DNA from: G963674505 sp964575975
GTDB lineage: Bacteria > Desulfobacterota > Desulfobacteria > Desulfobacterales > SKZT01
Length of the DNA: 38,071 bases
Assembly (NCBI GenBank): GCA_964575975.1
Contig: CAZNTU010000028.1
Location: 1-38,071 of the forward strand
Direction: 5' to 3'
Shown here: positions 8,353-16,498 of the stretch, piece by piece
Layout of the letters: each line of letters starts with the position of its first letter
Numbering within the stretch: the first letter of the stretch is position 1
The notes under the pieces: generated by a model
What the model saw: only the letters and a program-made list of their open reading frames with translations
The model's database searches: none
Told to the model about the DNA's origin: nothing
Made by a program: the position numbers and the translations under genes

Positions 8353-9525
8353 ATGACCGAATACGATTACTGGAAAATTTTTCCCAGGATGCCGAAGAAA
8401 GTCACTATTGGAGACATTACCGTACGGGACGGTTTCCAGCACGAGGAAAAGTTCGTCTCGACCCCCGCGAAAATATTCTACCTGGAGGAACTCGTATTCG
8501 CGGGATGCCGGAACATCGAGGCGACCAATCTCGGAAATCCGTTTCTCATGCCGCAGTTTCGGGACGCGGAGGAAGTGCTGACTCATCTTCGAAGCGAAAC
8601 GTTCAGGAAGCGATGCCAAAAGAAGGGCATAAACTACGACGACATCGTATTTACGGCCATAACCATCCGTGAGCCGGCTGTAGACCGCGCGATCCGGCTA
8701 AAGGAGGCGGGGATCGGCCCAGACCGTTTGCTGATGATGGTTTCCACGGAGGAGGAGCACCATTTCGCCAATTCGGGGACGACGCTTCCGGCCTACTGGA
8801 AGGAAGCCGAAAGATGCGTCAGGAAATGCAACGACGCGGGCATGAAGATGTGCGGGACCGTGAGCACCATTTGGGGAAGCCCCATCGGAGGGGCGACGGA
8901 CATGAAGGACGCGGTCGAGTTTACAAAAAGATGGCTGGAACTGGGGGCGCACGACGTCGAACACGCCGATCACGACGGAAGCGCCTCCGCGCCGGACGTA
9001 TATCGATACTATTCCATGATTCTGGACGAAATCCCGGACGTGGACGTGCATATCGCCCACTTTCACGAAACCAAAAGAATGGCGTCGGCCTCGGTCCTGG
9101 CGGCACTGCAAGCCGGGATCGCCCATTTCGAGGCCACGTTGGGCGGACTCGGGGGGCAACCCGCCAATTTCCTGGACGACTGTCCGGTCAAGGGAACCGG
9201 CGAGTATTATTACGAAGATCCCCGCTACGTCGGCTTGGTTACACTAGAGGACACGCTGGTCCAGATAGACGAGATGGGAATCGAGCACGGCTACGACGTG
9301 GACCGCATACTTTGGCTGGGAAAGCAGCTGGAAAAGACCATCGGGCGCAGGCTTCGTTCCGAAGCCATCTTAAACGGACGGACCCTCAAGGATGGACACC
9401 CGAAATTTGCGCGTCCCGGACTCGAGAAGCTAAAGGAAAAATTCGGGGAAAAGCCGGGACGGAAGCTTCCGGAAGACTGGGCCGAAAATGCGGTCCTGCC
9501 GGAAAAATACAAGCGCGCGGGTTGA
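8353..9525 (+). CDS. HMG-CoA lyase-superfamily (DRE-TIM) protein, Cys-less variant
   Basis: A 390-residue TIM-barrel protein of the HMGL-like family, about 90 residues longer than HMG-CoA lyases. The N-terminal metal/substrate motif is ITVRDGFQ (R25-D26) and the metal-binding histidines are in H236-F-H238, followed by helix SASVLAALQAG. Authentic HMG-CoA lyases have GGCP with the catalytic Cys in the active-site loop; here the loop reads GGLGGQPANF with Gln269, and a Cys appears eight residues later (C277 in DDCPVKGTG). By operon position, cleavage of HMG-CoA to acetoacetate and acetyl-CoA is the obvious guess, but the substitution leaves the reaction open (citramalyl-CoA-type lyase or condensation are alternatives). 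The ATG has a GGGGGGAG Shine-Dalgarno just upstream. Confidence 0.82.
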   Translation: MTEYDYWKIFPRMPKKVTIGDITVRDGFQHEEKFVSTPAKIFYLEELVFAGCRNIEATNLGNPFLMPQFRDAEEVLTHLRSETFRKRCQKKGINYDDIVFTAITIREPAVDRAIRLKEAGIGPDRLLMMVSTEEEHHFANSGTTLPAYWKEAERCVRKCNDAGMKMCGTVSTIWGSPIGGATDMKDAVEFTKRWLELGAHDVEHADHDGSASAPDVYRYYSMILDEIPDVDVHIAHFHETKRMASASVLAALQAGIAHFEATLGGLGGQPANFLDDCPVKGTGEYYYEDPRYVGLVTLEDTLVQIDEMGIEHGYDVDRILWLGKQLEKTIGRRLRSEAILNGRTLKDGHPKFARPGLEKLKEKFGEKPGRKLPEDWAENAVLPEKYKRAG

Positions 9526-9580
9526 AACGGAAACCAAGCCGCTTCGGATGCAAGGCTTTTTCAATCAATAGGAGCGAAAC

Positions 9581-10219
9581 ATGCAAAAAAACGACAAAAC
9601 TCCTCACATCAACGTGGATTTTTTCGAAGACCTCACGGGCGACATATCGAAATCGAGCGGCAAGGACGTCGCGGCCATCGGGGAGCGCGTGAGGCAAATC
9701 CGAGAGGACAAGGGCATATCGCTTGAAGAACTGAGCAAAATGACTGGATTCGAGGTCGATTTGCTGTCCCGCATCGAAAAGAACGAAGTCCAGCCGCAAC
9801 TGGGCACGACCATGAAGCTGTCCAAGGCGTTGGACAGCGCGTTCGGGCGCCTGGTCTCGGGAGTCGGCGACAAGTTGTATTCCATCACCCGAAAAGGCGA
9901 ACGGAAGACCGTCTCTAGAACCACGTCCAAAAAGGGAAAGCAAAAGGCCTATTCATACAAAAGCCTCGCGCCCGAAGTGCGAGGTCGTCATATGGAGGCG
10001 CTGATCGTCCAACTGGAATCGCTCGAGGAACCGGAATGGTCCTGCCACGAGGGCGAAGAATTCATCTACGTCCTGGAGGGTACCGCTTCGCTTCGCATCG
10101 GCGAGGAATCGTTCGATCTGTTTCCGGGAGACAGCGCCTACTATCTGTCGACTACGCCGCACATCATAATGGCCAAGGAAGGCACCGCCACCATCCTTGC
10201 GGTTCTTTACGAAGCCTGA
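9581..10219 (+). CDS. XRE-family regulator with C-terminal cupin domain
   Basis: A 212-residue regulator. A Cro/C1-type HTH lies at about 30-85 (RVRQIREDKGISLEELSKMT, LSRIEKNEVQPQ). A basic linker follows, then a cupin_2 barrel at about 140-210 (HEGEEFIYVLEGTASLRIG, LFPGDSAYYLSTTPH). Proteins of this architecture usually sense a small molecule through the cupin. It is the last gene of the acyl-CoA operon, 55 bp after the lyase-family gene, with TAGGAG before the ATG and a strong terminator about 110 bp downstream. The window therefore has two regulators for one pathway: the TetR at the head and this one at the tail. Confidence 0.9.
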   Translation: MQKNDKTPHINVDFFEDLTGDISKSSGKDVAAIGERVRQIREDKGISLEELSKMTGFEVDLLSRIEKNEVQPQLGTTMKLSKALDSAFGRLVSGVGDKLYSITRKGERKTVSRTTSKKGKQKAYSYKSLAPEVRGRHMEALIVQLESLEEPEWSCHEGEEFIYVLEGTASLRIGEESFDLFPGDSAYYLSTTPHIIMAKEGTATILAVLYEA

Positions 10220-10328
10220 CCTGTTTCGAAGCGACATTCGGGACGATTTCCGGCACGACATTCGGGCGGAAGCGGAAACATCGGGATTCCGGCATGCACG
10301 AACCGCACATGGTCGGAACTGTGTGGAT

Positions 10329-10366
10329 AAAAAAACCTCTTCCTACAGAGGAGGAGGTTTTTTTAT
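10329..10366 (+). terminator. Rho-independent terminator of the acyl-CoA operon
   Basis: A 14-bp stem (AAAAAACCTCTTCC pairing with GGAGGAGGTTTTTT, one G-T wobble), a 4-6 nt loop and a following T-rich run. The A-tract on the left makes it potentially bidirectional. Confidence 0.8.
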
Positions 10367-10373
10367 TCTTTTT

Positions 10374-10401
10374 TTGCACATATTTTTTAATTTGTGATAA
10401 A
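10374..10401 (+). promoter_or_regulatory. Putative promoter of glnB
   Basis: TTGCAC (10374-10379) and GATAAA (10396-10401) with a 16-nt spacer and an upstream TG, directly after the terminator and about 60 nt before the glnB ATG. No -24/-12 sigma-54 element is visible here. Earlier, 10220-10328 holds only a short direct repeat (CGACATTCGGG at 10232 and 10256). Confidence 0.35.
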
Positions 10402-10463
10402 TCCTCCCGTTGATCGATCCAATAACAATAAAATCCAATCCGCACGATATGGAGGAATTCGTC

Positions 10464-10802
10464 ATGAAAAAAATAGAGGCCATCATCAAACCTTTCAAGC
10501 TGGACGACGTCAAGGAGGCCCTGAACGAAATCGGGGTAAAGGGCATGACGATCATGGAAGTCAAAGGCTACGGCAGGCAAAAGGGCCACAAGGAAATATA
10601 CCGGGGCGCCGAATACGTCGTGGACTTCATCCCTAAAATCAAGATCGAGATAGTCGCCCCGTCGGATCAGGCGGACCGCATAGTGGAGGCGATCCGAAGC
10701 TCGGCCATGACCGGCAAGCTGGGCGACGGGAAGATTTTCGTTTGCCCGGTCGAACAGGCGATCCGCGTAAGGACGGGCGAAACCGGCGTCGATGCCATCT
10801 GA
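10464..10802 (+). CDS. glnB: Nitrogen regulatory protein P-II
   Basis: A trimeric signalling protein that integrates 2-oxoglutarate, ATP/ADP and often glutamine status. The 112 residues are the standard length. The T-loop carries Tyr51 in YRGAEYVVDF, the classical uridylylation site. The B-loop TGKLGDGKIFV and C-loop region RVRTGETGVDAI are intact. GGAGG (10451-10455) precedes this ATG and fixes the start. PII genes usually sit next to amtB or glnA; here the ammonium transporter is 10 kb away and the partner downstream is an ATPase-nuclease 26 bp on, a spacing that suggests one transcript. Confidence 0.97.
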   Translation: MKKIEAIIKPFKLDDVKEALNEIGVKGMTIMEVKGYGRQKGHKEIYRGAEYVVDFIPKIKIEIVAPSDQADRIVEAIRSSAMTGKLGDGKIFVCPVEQAIRVRTGETGVDAI

Positions 10803-10828
10803 CGCCGAAAAATAAGGAGGGAATCGCC

Positions 10829-12571
10829 ATGCGCTACCCGTTGCCCGAATCCATCGGCGACCCCGAACTTCTGGTAGGCCGGGAAAAGGAATTCGCCACT
10901 TTCAACAAGTGGATCGAAAGAATCCCCAAACGGCTCTCCAAATCCAGGGTCGTCCTGGCCAGGAGAAAAAGCGGTAAAACGGCCTTTTTGCAGCGCATCT
11001 TCAATCGGCTGTGGAGCGAAAACGGACCGGTGGTTCCCTTTTACATCAATATCGCGGAAAAAAACATTTGGCTGCCGGATTTGGCCGAAATTTATTATAG
11101 AACGTTCGTTTCCCAGTTCATTTCGTTCTTGGAGAGGGATGAAAAGGCGGCGTCCATTCCGCTGACGTTGGAACAAATCGGGGAATACGGCCGGGCGAAA
11201 TCGATGGATCTTCTCGTGGTGGACTCGGATTTCATATTCGCACAACGCTCGGGCCAAGGATTCGACTCGATGTGGCACACGGCCAGCACGGCCCCCCATC
11301 GCTACGCCGTTGCGTTCGACACCTCTTTCCTGGTTATGATCGACGAATTTCAAAATACGGGCGCATACGTGTTCACCGACAAAGGCCATCAATTCCCCGA
11401 CAAAACCATCCCGGGGACATGGCACGATCTCTCCGAATCCAAAATCGCTCCCATGCTGGTTACCGGCTCCTATGTAGGTTGGATCATTAATATCATAGAC
11501 ACCTACCTGGAAGCCGGTCGTCTGAAACGGTTCGTCATGAATCCGTACCTCGAGCCGGAAGCCGGCCTAGAAGCCGTGTACAGATACGCCAAAGCCTACA
11601 ACGAACCCATCGCCAACGAAAGCGCCGTTCATATCAACCGTTTGTGCATGTCCGACCCTTTTTTCATATCCTGCGTGATCCAAAGCGAATACCAAGGCAA
11701 GGACCTTGTCACCGAAGACGGGGTCGTCGATACTGTCCATCACGAAATCACCGACCGCCTTTCGGAAATGTCCATGACTTGGGGCGAATACATCGAATTG
11801 TCCCTGAAACGCATCGACACGATCAATTCCAAACACATCCTCCTGCACTTGAGCAAGCACTCCGACCGGGAATGGACCCCGCACGAATTGAAACGGGAAC
11901 TGAATCTGGATATCGACATCGGCCAAATTAAACTTCTTCTGCAAAACATGGTCAAGGCGGACCTGATCCGGGAAGGAAGCTCCGATATCCGGTATCGGGG
12001 ACTGACGGACGGAACCCTCTACCTGATCCTGCAAAGCAGGTTCGAGGAGGAGATCGCGACGTATCGGCCGGACATTCCGCAGACCGATTTGAAAAAGGAT
12101 TTCCACGAAGAAATCAAAGGCCTGAAGCACGAGAAGAAATCGCTTCAGGGCATGGTCAACCATTTGAGCGGCATGATGGCCGAATACCAGCTTTTCAGCG
12201 AATTCAGAAGCAAGAAGCGCTTTTCCCTGTCCCGATACTTTTCCCATGCCAAGGACGACACGGAACTGAATGTCAAGGACGTCCGAATGCGGGCGAAATT
12301 CCAGAGACCCGACGGCAAGGAAATGGAACTGGACGTGGCGGCCGAATCCGACTGCGGCAGAATCGTCGCGGTCGAGGTCAAAAAAGCCAAGGAAGCTTCG
12401 GGACTGACGGCCGTGAAAAATTTCCTGGAAAAGACGAACGTTTTCGCGGCCCTGCATCCCGAAAACAAAATATTGCCGGCGTTTTTCTCCGTCGGCGGAT
12501 TTACGGAAGAAGCTATGCAATATTGCAAGGAAAACGGGATTGGCATGGCGGCAAGCCTGGAGCTGTTTTAG
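10829..12571 (+). CDS. Archaeal-type ATPase fused to a PD-(D/E)XK-like nuclease domain
   Basis: A 580-residue protein of unknown role. The N-terminal P-loop domain has VGREKEF near the start (typical of the AAA/STAND-like archaeal ATPase group), a Walker A variant ARRKSGKT (44-51, first Gly replaced by Ala) and Walker B FLVMIDEFQN (D172, E173). A helical/winged-helix region follows (about 320-430), with repeated LxxLLQNMVKADLIREG-like features. A predicted coiled stretch lies at about 435-470. The C-terminus (about 480-580) has an ELD (D502) and VEVK (E516, K518) arrangement matching a PD-(D/E)XK nuclease core. It sits 26 bp after glnB with its own AAGGAGG. It could be a defence or DNA-maintenance ATPase; nothing in sequence gives the substrate. 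A long inverted repeat follows its stop. Confidence 0.8.
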   Translation: MRYPLPESIGDPELLVGREKEFATFNKWIERIPKRLSKSRVVLARRKSGKTAFLQRIFNRLWSENGPVVPFYINIAEKNIWLPDLAEIYYRTFVSQFISFLERDEKAASIPLTLEQIGEYGRAKSMDLLVVDSDFIFAQRSGQGFDSMWHTASTAPHRYAVAFDTSFLVMIDEFQNTGAYVFTDKGHQFPDKTIPGTWHDLSESKIAPMLVTGSYVGWIINIIDTYLEAGRLKRFVMNPYLEPEAGLEAVYRYAKAYNEPIANESAVHINRLCMSDPFFISCVIQSEYQGKDLVTEDGVVDTVHHEITDRLSEMSMTWGEYIELSLKRIDTINSKHILLHLSKHSDREWTPHELKRELNLDIDIGQIKLLLQNMVKADLIREGSSDIRYRGLTDGTLYLILQSRFEEEIATYRPDIPQTDLKKDFHEEIKGLKHEKKSLQGMVNHLSGMMAEYQLFSEFRSKKRFSLSRYFSHAKDDTELNVKDVRMRAKFQRPDGKEMELDVAAESDCGRIVAVEVKKAKEASGLTAVKNFLEKTNVFAALHPENKILPAFFSVGGFTEEAMQYCKENGIGMAASLELF

Positions 12572-12580
12572 ATTTGATTA

Positions 12581-12665
12581 CTATAGTCCCGGGCATATGA
12601 CTTGATGCTAACCTTATTAATATAATTGGTAAGAAAAGTATCAAGTCATTTGACCGGGACTATAG
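12581..12665. repeat. 26-bp inverted repeat with AT-rich centre between convergent genes
   Basis: Arms 12581-12606 and 12640-12665 match as reverse complements at 24 of 26 positions; both outer ends are CTATAG. The 33-nt centre is AT-rich and itself partly dyadic. It starts 9 bp after the ATPase-nuclease stop and ends 33 bp before the stop of the convergent GNAT gene, so it may act as a bidirectional terminator. The terminal symmetry also resembles a MITE or IS remnant. No clear target duplication and no second copy were seen in the window. Confidence 0.75.
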
Positions 12666-12698
12666 CACAGACGACGGAACCTAATCCGGTACGGTTTT

Positions 12699-13754
12699 TT
12701 ACATGGGGTAAATCAATCGATGACTGGATACTTTGGGCGTAGCATCGATGGCTATTGTGTAGCTGGAATTTAAGATACGGCTTTTCAGAGCAAATAGACG
12801 CACAAGAGGAACTTTCTTGTCGATTAAAGCAAAAAGCGATCTGCCTTCGCCGCCCCATTTCCATCCGGCATGCTCAATGAGATGTCTGGCAACTTCGAAG
12901 TTCCCGTTGGAAAACCATACTTTCTCGATCATTGCCGGTCGAACGACTCCGTTTTCCGGCAGAAACTTGAACAGCCTGTTTATCAGCCTGTAAGGAAGCG
13001 GCATGTGCTTTACCCGCAACGTTCTAATGAGATGCTCCTCGGCGACTCCGATTCCCGCCACAGGCATGGAAGCATTGTTTACCGCAACCAAGTAGTGCCT
13101 GTATGATTGGCCCCCTATTTTCCGTTCTTGCCAGTCGCGGAATTCGCGGGTACCCGTTTTTTGGTAAAGGTTGTAATCCTTGTAAAAGTCGTTGAGGGCT
13201 CCTGCAACGTCTTTTAGATAGCGGATTTCCATCTTATGGACGGCGATCCCTTTCAACGGAGAAGGCGGTCCTTTCTTTTTACGCACGGGAACTAAAATCA
13301 AGCGGCTTTTCAGTTGCATGGGAAGGTTTCGAAATGTTCGCAGAGAGCCTTTGTTCTTGCTCTGAACGAAAGCAAGCACCACCCCGGCCGGACCCGTTCT
13401 ATCGCGGGCGCGCCGAACCAGGCTCCGAACCAACTTTTTACCGATGCCTTGGCGGCGAAAACATGGTCGTACGGCAAGGGCGTGCAAGTATGCATAGGCT
13501 CTTGTCGAACCTTCGTAATTGCATTGTCCGTATCTGATCAATCCCGCGCCCGTGATCGTACGGGGTTTCGACGTTTCCGCCACGATCCCCTCGATATCGC
13601 CGGATAGAGAATAATAATCCAGCAGTGGATCGCATTGAAAAACAGGCGCCGTTCGAACGAGGCCGGTATCGGGGCTCGCGGCCAGCAACTCCGCAAGTTC
13701 GGGACCGTCGTCGCTCGACATTGGACGCAAAACGACCGCGTTCTCCATAGACAT
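12699..13754 (-). CDS. GNAT-family N-acetyltransferase
   Basis: A 351-residue protein whose N-terminal half (about 1-165) is a GNAT domain: ALAVRPCFRRQGIGKKLVRS carries the acetyl-CoA pyrophosphate-binding R/Q-x-x-G-x-G/A motif (RRQGIG). The second half (about 170-351) has no motif I recognise and could be a degenerate second GNAT fold or a substrate domain. Substrate unknown. It lies 67 bp downstream of the biotin carrier gene on the same strand but is separated from it by a perfect hairpin (13785-13805), so it is probably not part of the decarboxylase operon proper. The Shine-Dalgarno is weak and a second ATG two codons on is possible. Confidence 0.85.
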   Translation of the reverse strand: MSMENAVVLRPMSSDDGPELAELLAASPDTGLVRTAPVFQCDPLLDYYSLSGDIEGIVAETSKPRTITGAGLIRYGQCNYEGSTRAYAYLHALAVRPCFRRQGIGKKLVRSLVRRARDRTGPAGVVLAFVQSKNKGSLRTFRNLPMQLKSRLILVPVRKKKGPPSPLKGIAVHKMEIRYLKDVAGALNDFYKDYNLYQKTGTREFRDWQERKIGGQSYRHYLVAVNNASMPVAGIGVAEEHLIRTLRVKHMPLPYRLINRLFKFLPENGVVRPAMIEKVWFSNGNFEVARHLIEHAGWKWGGEGRSLFALIDKKVPLVRLFALKSRILNSSYTIAIDATPKVSSHRLIYPM

Positions 13755-13784
13755 TACACTCGATTATCGTCCGTGGTTGTTCGG

Positions 13785-13805
13785 GGGCGGGATAAAATCC
13801 CGCCC
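13785..13805 (-). terminator. Hairpin after the decarboxylase operon
   Basis: A perfect 9-bp GC-rich stem (GGGCGGGAT / ATCCCGCCC) with a 3-nt loop, starting 16 nt beyond the biotin-carrier stop codon on the minus strand. No T-run follows on that strand, so it may be a transcript stabiliser or partial terminator. Confidence 0.5.
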
Positions 13806-13821
13806 TTTCCAAAATTTCGAA

Positions 13822-14277
13822 TTATCCGATGGTCATGATTTTATCGCCGGTAGAGACCTCGGTCCCTTTCTGAACGAAAATTTCCTTCACGATCCCGGCT
13901 ATGTCGCTGGTCAATTTGTTCTCCATCTTCATGGCGTCCATGGTGGCCACCACCTGCCCGGCCTGAACCGCGTCTCCCACTTTCACCTTTACGTCCAGGA
14001 CGAGTCCGGGGATTGGGGCTTTGATGACGCCTGCGCCCATGGCTGGCGCGCACTCGGGCGCGTCGGATGCGGGCCCCGCCGGGGCCCGAGCTGGCGCCGA
14101 CGAGGGCGCGGGCATGGGCCGGACGGGGACGAACACGGTTTGCGCGGGTTTCTCCGAAGGATTGTCTATCTTCACCTGATATGGTACGCCATTGACGACG
14201 ACTTGGACTTCGCCTTCTATGACATCTCCGACCACCACCTCGAATGGTCTGTCTCCGATCGAAAAATTATATTTCAT
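13822..14277 (-). CDS. Biotin carboxyl carrier (gamma) subunit of Na+-translocating decarboxylase
   Basis: A 151-residue carrier protein that shuttles CO2 on biotin between the carboxyltransferase and the membrane beta subunit. The C-terminal biotinyl domain (about 80-151) has the canonical AMKMEN with Lys117 as the biotinylation site, flanked by KAPIPGLVLDVKVKVGD. It is preceded by a Pro/Ala-rich flexible hinge (about 50-80), typical of these subunits. The N-terminal about 45 residues form a short beta-rich segment. The ATG at 14277 has AGGAG upstream. It is the last gene of the order carboxyltransferase, beta, OadG-like, carrier. The same carrier could in principle serve the orphan MCC beta-like protein at 6727-8328; this is speculation. 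Confidence 0.95.
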   Translation of the reverse strand: MKYNFSIGDRPFEVVVGDVIEGEVQVVVNGVPYQVKIDNPSEKPAQTVFVPVRPMPAPSSAPARAPAGPASDAPECAPAMGAGVIKAPIPGLVLDVKVKVGDAVQAGQVVATMDAMKMENKLTSDIAGIVKEIFVQKGTEVSTGDKIMTIG

Positions 14278-14374
14278 GTCGAAACTCCTGTTTATTCATG
14301 GCTGATTTGTTCGGACGCATCGGATCGCGAAACATTCCGTCCGCGCGACCCGACGCGCGTTCTTCATCGGCGGT

Positions 14375-15310
14375 TTATTTCCGGATATTCCGGTTGAATG
14401 TCGTCATGCGATCCGTCATCATGCGAGTTCTTCCTTCCAGGGACCACGGGGACGTATCGGCCGAAGGGCTTGGAGCCGCTCCGATCGGCGCCGCTCCCGA
14501 AGGCCTGCTCGCGGAAAAGTGCATTTTCAGGGCAAGCGCGATGACTGCGGCCGTCTCGGGGGACACTCCGCTCTTGATCTCCCTTCTTTCGGGCTGGCAC
14601 ACGATCGGCTTGGAATCCGCCTCGCTCGTTCTCTTGCCGCCCGCGATTTTCTTCTCTCCGGTTCGAAACGCCAGACCGGCGAGCATCATCCCGATCATGA
14701 GAAAGCCCAGCACGATAAACACGCCGAAGAAACGGATAAACAGCGTTCCCACCACATATCCCCAGAAAGAGTCCCTGGGGCCGCCGACCAGGAATATCTT
14801 TCCGTCGGCCGCTCCATCGGAATCTAAAGGGCCGCCGTCCGTGACTTTCATGACTAACTCCCGTTCCTTTTCCGCCTTCTTCACATTTTCCGCTTCCGAA
14901 TTCATCCAGGATTCCGACAATCTTTCGTTGAAAATCCAAAATGTCGTGGCCCCTGTAAAGAAGGACGACCGGACGGAGACAAAGACCTCTCCGCCTTTTT
15001 CGACTCCGCCGATGTCCATCATGAACAGGTTCGATCTGAAATCCCGCCACGTGTGCCCCGGTCGTTCCGCAGCCTTGAAATCAAGCCCTTTTACGTCTTT
15101 CAGATCGCCACCGGCGACTTCGAAGTCGATCAAAACGCTGGTGCTCTTGGCACGGGGAATCAGTTTGGCCGTAAATTTTCCGCCGTCGTTCGAAAATTCC
15201 GGTTTCGGAGTTTCCAAATCCGCGCCGGCCATACCCGCGCGGGACGAGTCGGAAAAACAGAGAGAAAGGGCGAACGCGAAGGATATGAACAAAAGGACAG
15301 TTTTTCTCAT
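14375..15310 (-). CDS. OadG-like (delta/gamma) subunit with large extracytoplasmic N-terminal domain
   Basis: A 311-residue accessory subunit that stabilises the decarboxylase on the membrane. It has a signal peptide (about 1-25, cleavage likely after SRA), a predicted extracytoplasmic domain (about 26-182), one transmembrane helix (about 186-214) and a cytoplasmic tail. The tail contains SPETAAVIALALKMHF, the short helix seen at the end of OadG-family proteins, and finishes with a WSLEGRTRMM-type segment. Classical OadG is about 80-120 residues with no large exported domain, so most of this protein is an addition of unknown role. It starts 9 bp after the beta-subunit stop with AGGAGG, so coupling is tight. 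Confidence 0.8.
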   Translation of the reverse strand: MRKTVLLFISFAFALSLCFSDSSRAGMAGADLETPKPEFSNDGGKFTAKLIPRAKSTSVLIDFEVAGGDLKDVKGLDFKAAERPGHTWRDFRSNLFMMDIGGVEKGGEVFVSVRSSFFTGATTFWIFNERLSESWMNSEAENVKKAEKERELVMKVTDGGPLDSDGAADGKIFLVGGPRDSFWGYVVGTLFIRFFGVFIVLGFLMIGMMLAGLAFRTGEKKIAGGKRTSEADSKPIVCQPERREIKSGVSPETAAVIALALKMHFSASRPSGAAPIGAAPSPSADTSPWSLEGRTRMMTDRMTTFNRNIRK

Positions 15311-15319
15311 GGTTTCCTC

Positions 15320-16468
15320 CTATTTGAACATGGCGATAAACATGCCCGCCGCAGCCGCGGAACCGATGACGCCCGCGAGGTTGGGCCCCATGGCGTGCAT
15401 GAGGAGCCAGTTGTTCGGATCCTCTTTCATCCCTTCCACATGGGTGACCCTTGCCGACATCGGCACGGCGGATACGCCGGCCGACCCGATGAGCGGATTC
15501 ATTTTCTCCTTCAGAAAGAGATTCATGATATGAACCGTCAGAATCCCGCCGAAGGTGCAGACAACGAAGTCAAAGAGTCCGAGACCGAAAATCAGGAGCG
15601 GTTTCCAGCTTAAAAAGGTCTCGGCCTGCATGGTGGCGCCCACGGAAAGCCCCAGGAAAATGGTGACGATGTTCATCAGGGCGTTCTGTGCGGTTTCGGA
15701 GAGGCGTTTTACAACCCCGGACTCCCGCATGAGGTTGCCCAGCATGAACATGCCCATCAACGGGGCGACGGAGGGGACGAGAAGGATAATCAGCGCGGCC
15801 GCGATGAGAGGGAAGAATATTTTCTCCCGCAGAGACACCTCCCTGAGCTGCCTCATGCGGATGCGGCGCTGGGCTTTGGTGGTCATGAGCCGCATAATGG
15901 GCGGCTGGATCAGGGGAACCATCGCCATGTAGGAATACGCCGCCAACGCGTTCGCCCCTAACAGCTGAGGGGCCAGCTTGGCGGTGAGATAAATGGTGGT
16001 CGGGCCGTCGGCGCCGCCTATGATGGCAACGGACGCGGCCTCCTTCAGAGTGAATCCGCAAAACAGGGTTCCAACATAGGTTATGAACACGCCGAGTTGG
16101 GCGCCCGCGCCGACGATGAGAGTTTTCGGGTTGGCGATCAGGGGGCCGAAGTCCGTCATCGCCCCCAATCCTAAAAATATCACGCAGGGGATGATCTCCC
16201 ATTCGACTCCGTAATGGTAAAACGCTCGGATCAGTTCGGGTTGGCCATGCTCGGTATATCCCATCAGCGGTACCAGCGGAAAATTCACAAGGAAAATCCC
16301 GAACCCGATCGGCAGAAGCAGCAGCGGTTCGTATTCCTTTGCAATAGCCAAATAAAGGAATACAAGCCCGATGCACAGCATGAAGACTTTCCCGCCCGTC
16401 AGGTTGGGAATTCCCGTCTGAGTGATCATAATTTGTTTGATCAGTTCGAATACCTGGTCCCAGGTCAT
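15320..16468 (-). CDS. Na+-translocating decarboxylase beta subunit (OadB/GcdB/MmdB family)
   Basis: A 382-residue integral membrane protein that couples decarboxylation of carboxybiotin to Na+ export. Many hydrophobic helices are visible. The two re-entrant-region signatures are intact: GGADGPTTIYLT with Asp154 (equivalent of the essential Asp of OadB region IIIa) and NPLIGSAGVSAVPMSARV (region VIII, with the Asn, Gly and Ser residues involved in Na+ and proton handling). The length fits the family. AAAGGAG precedes the ATG, 30 bp after the carboxyltransferase stop. The substrate is set by the adjacent carboxyltransferase and not by this subunit. Confidence 0.95.
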   Translation of the reverse strand: MTWDQVFELIKQIMITQTGIPNLTGGKVFMLCIGLVFLYLAIAKEYEPLLLLPIGFGIFLVNFPLVPLMGYTEHGQPELIRAFYHYGVEWEIIPCVIFLGLGAMTDFGPLIANPKTLIVGAGAQLGVFITYVGTLFCGFTLKEAASVAIIGGADGPTTIYLTAKLAPQLLGANALAAYSYMAMVPLIQPPIMRLMTTKAQRRIRMRQLREVSLREKIFFPLIAAALIILLVPSVAPLMGMFMLGNLMRESGVVKRLSETAQNALMNIVTIFLGLSVGATMQAETFLSWKPLLIFGLGLFDFVVCTFGGILTVHIMNLFLKEKMNPLIGSAGVSAVPMSARVTHVEGMKEDPNNWLLMHAMGPNLAGVIGSAAAAGMFIAMFK

Positions 16469-16498
16469 GTATTTTGCTCCTTTCTCCTGGAATGCCGT

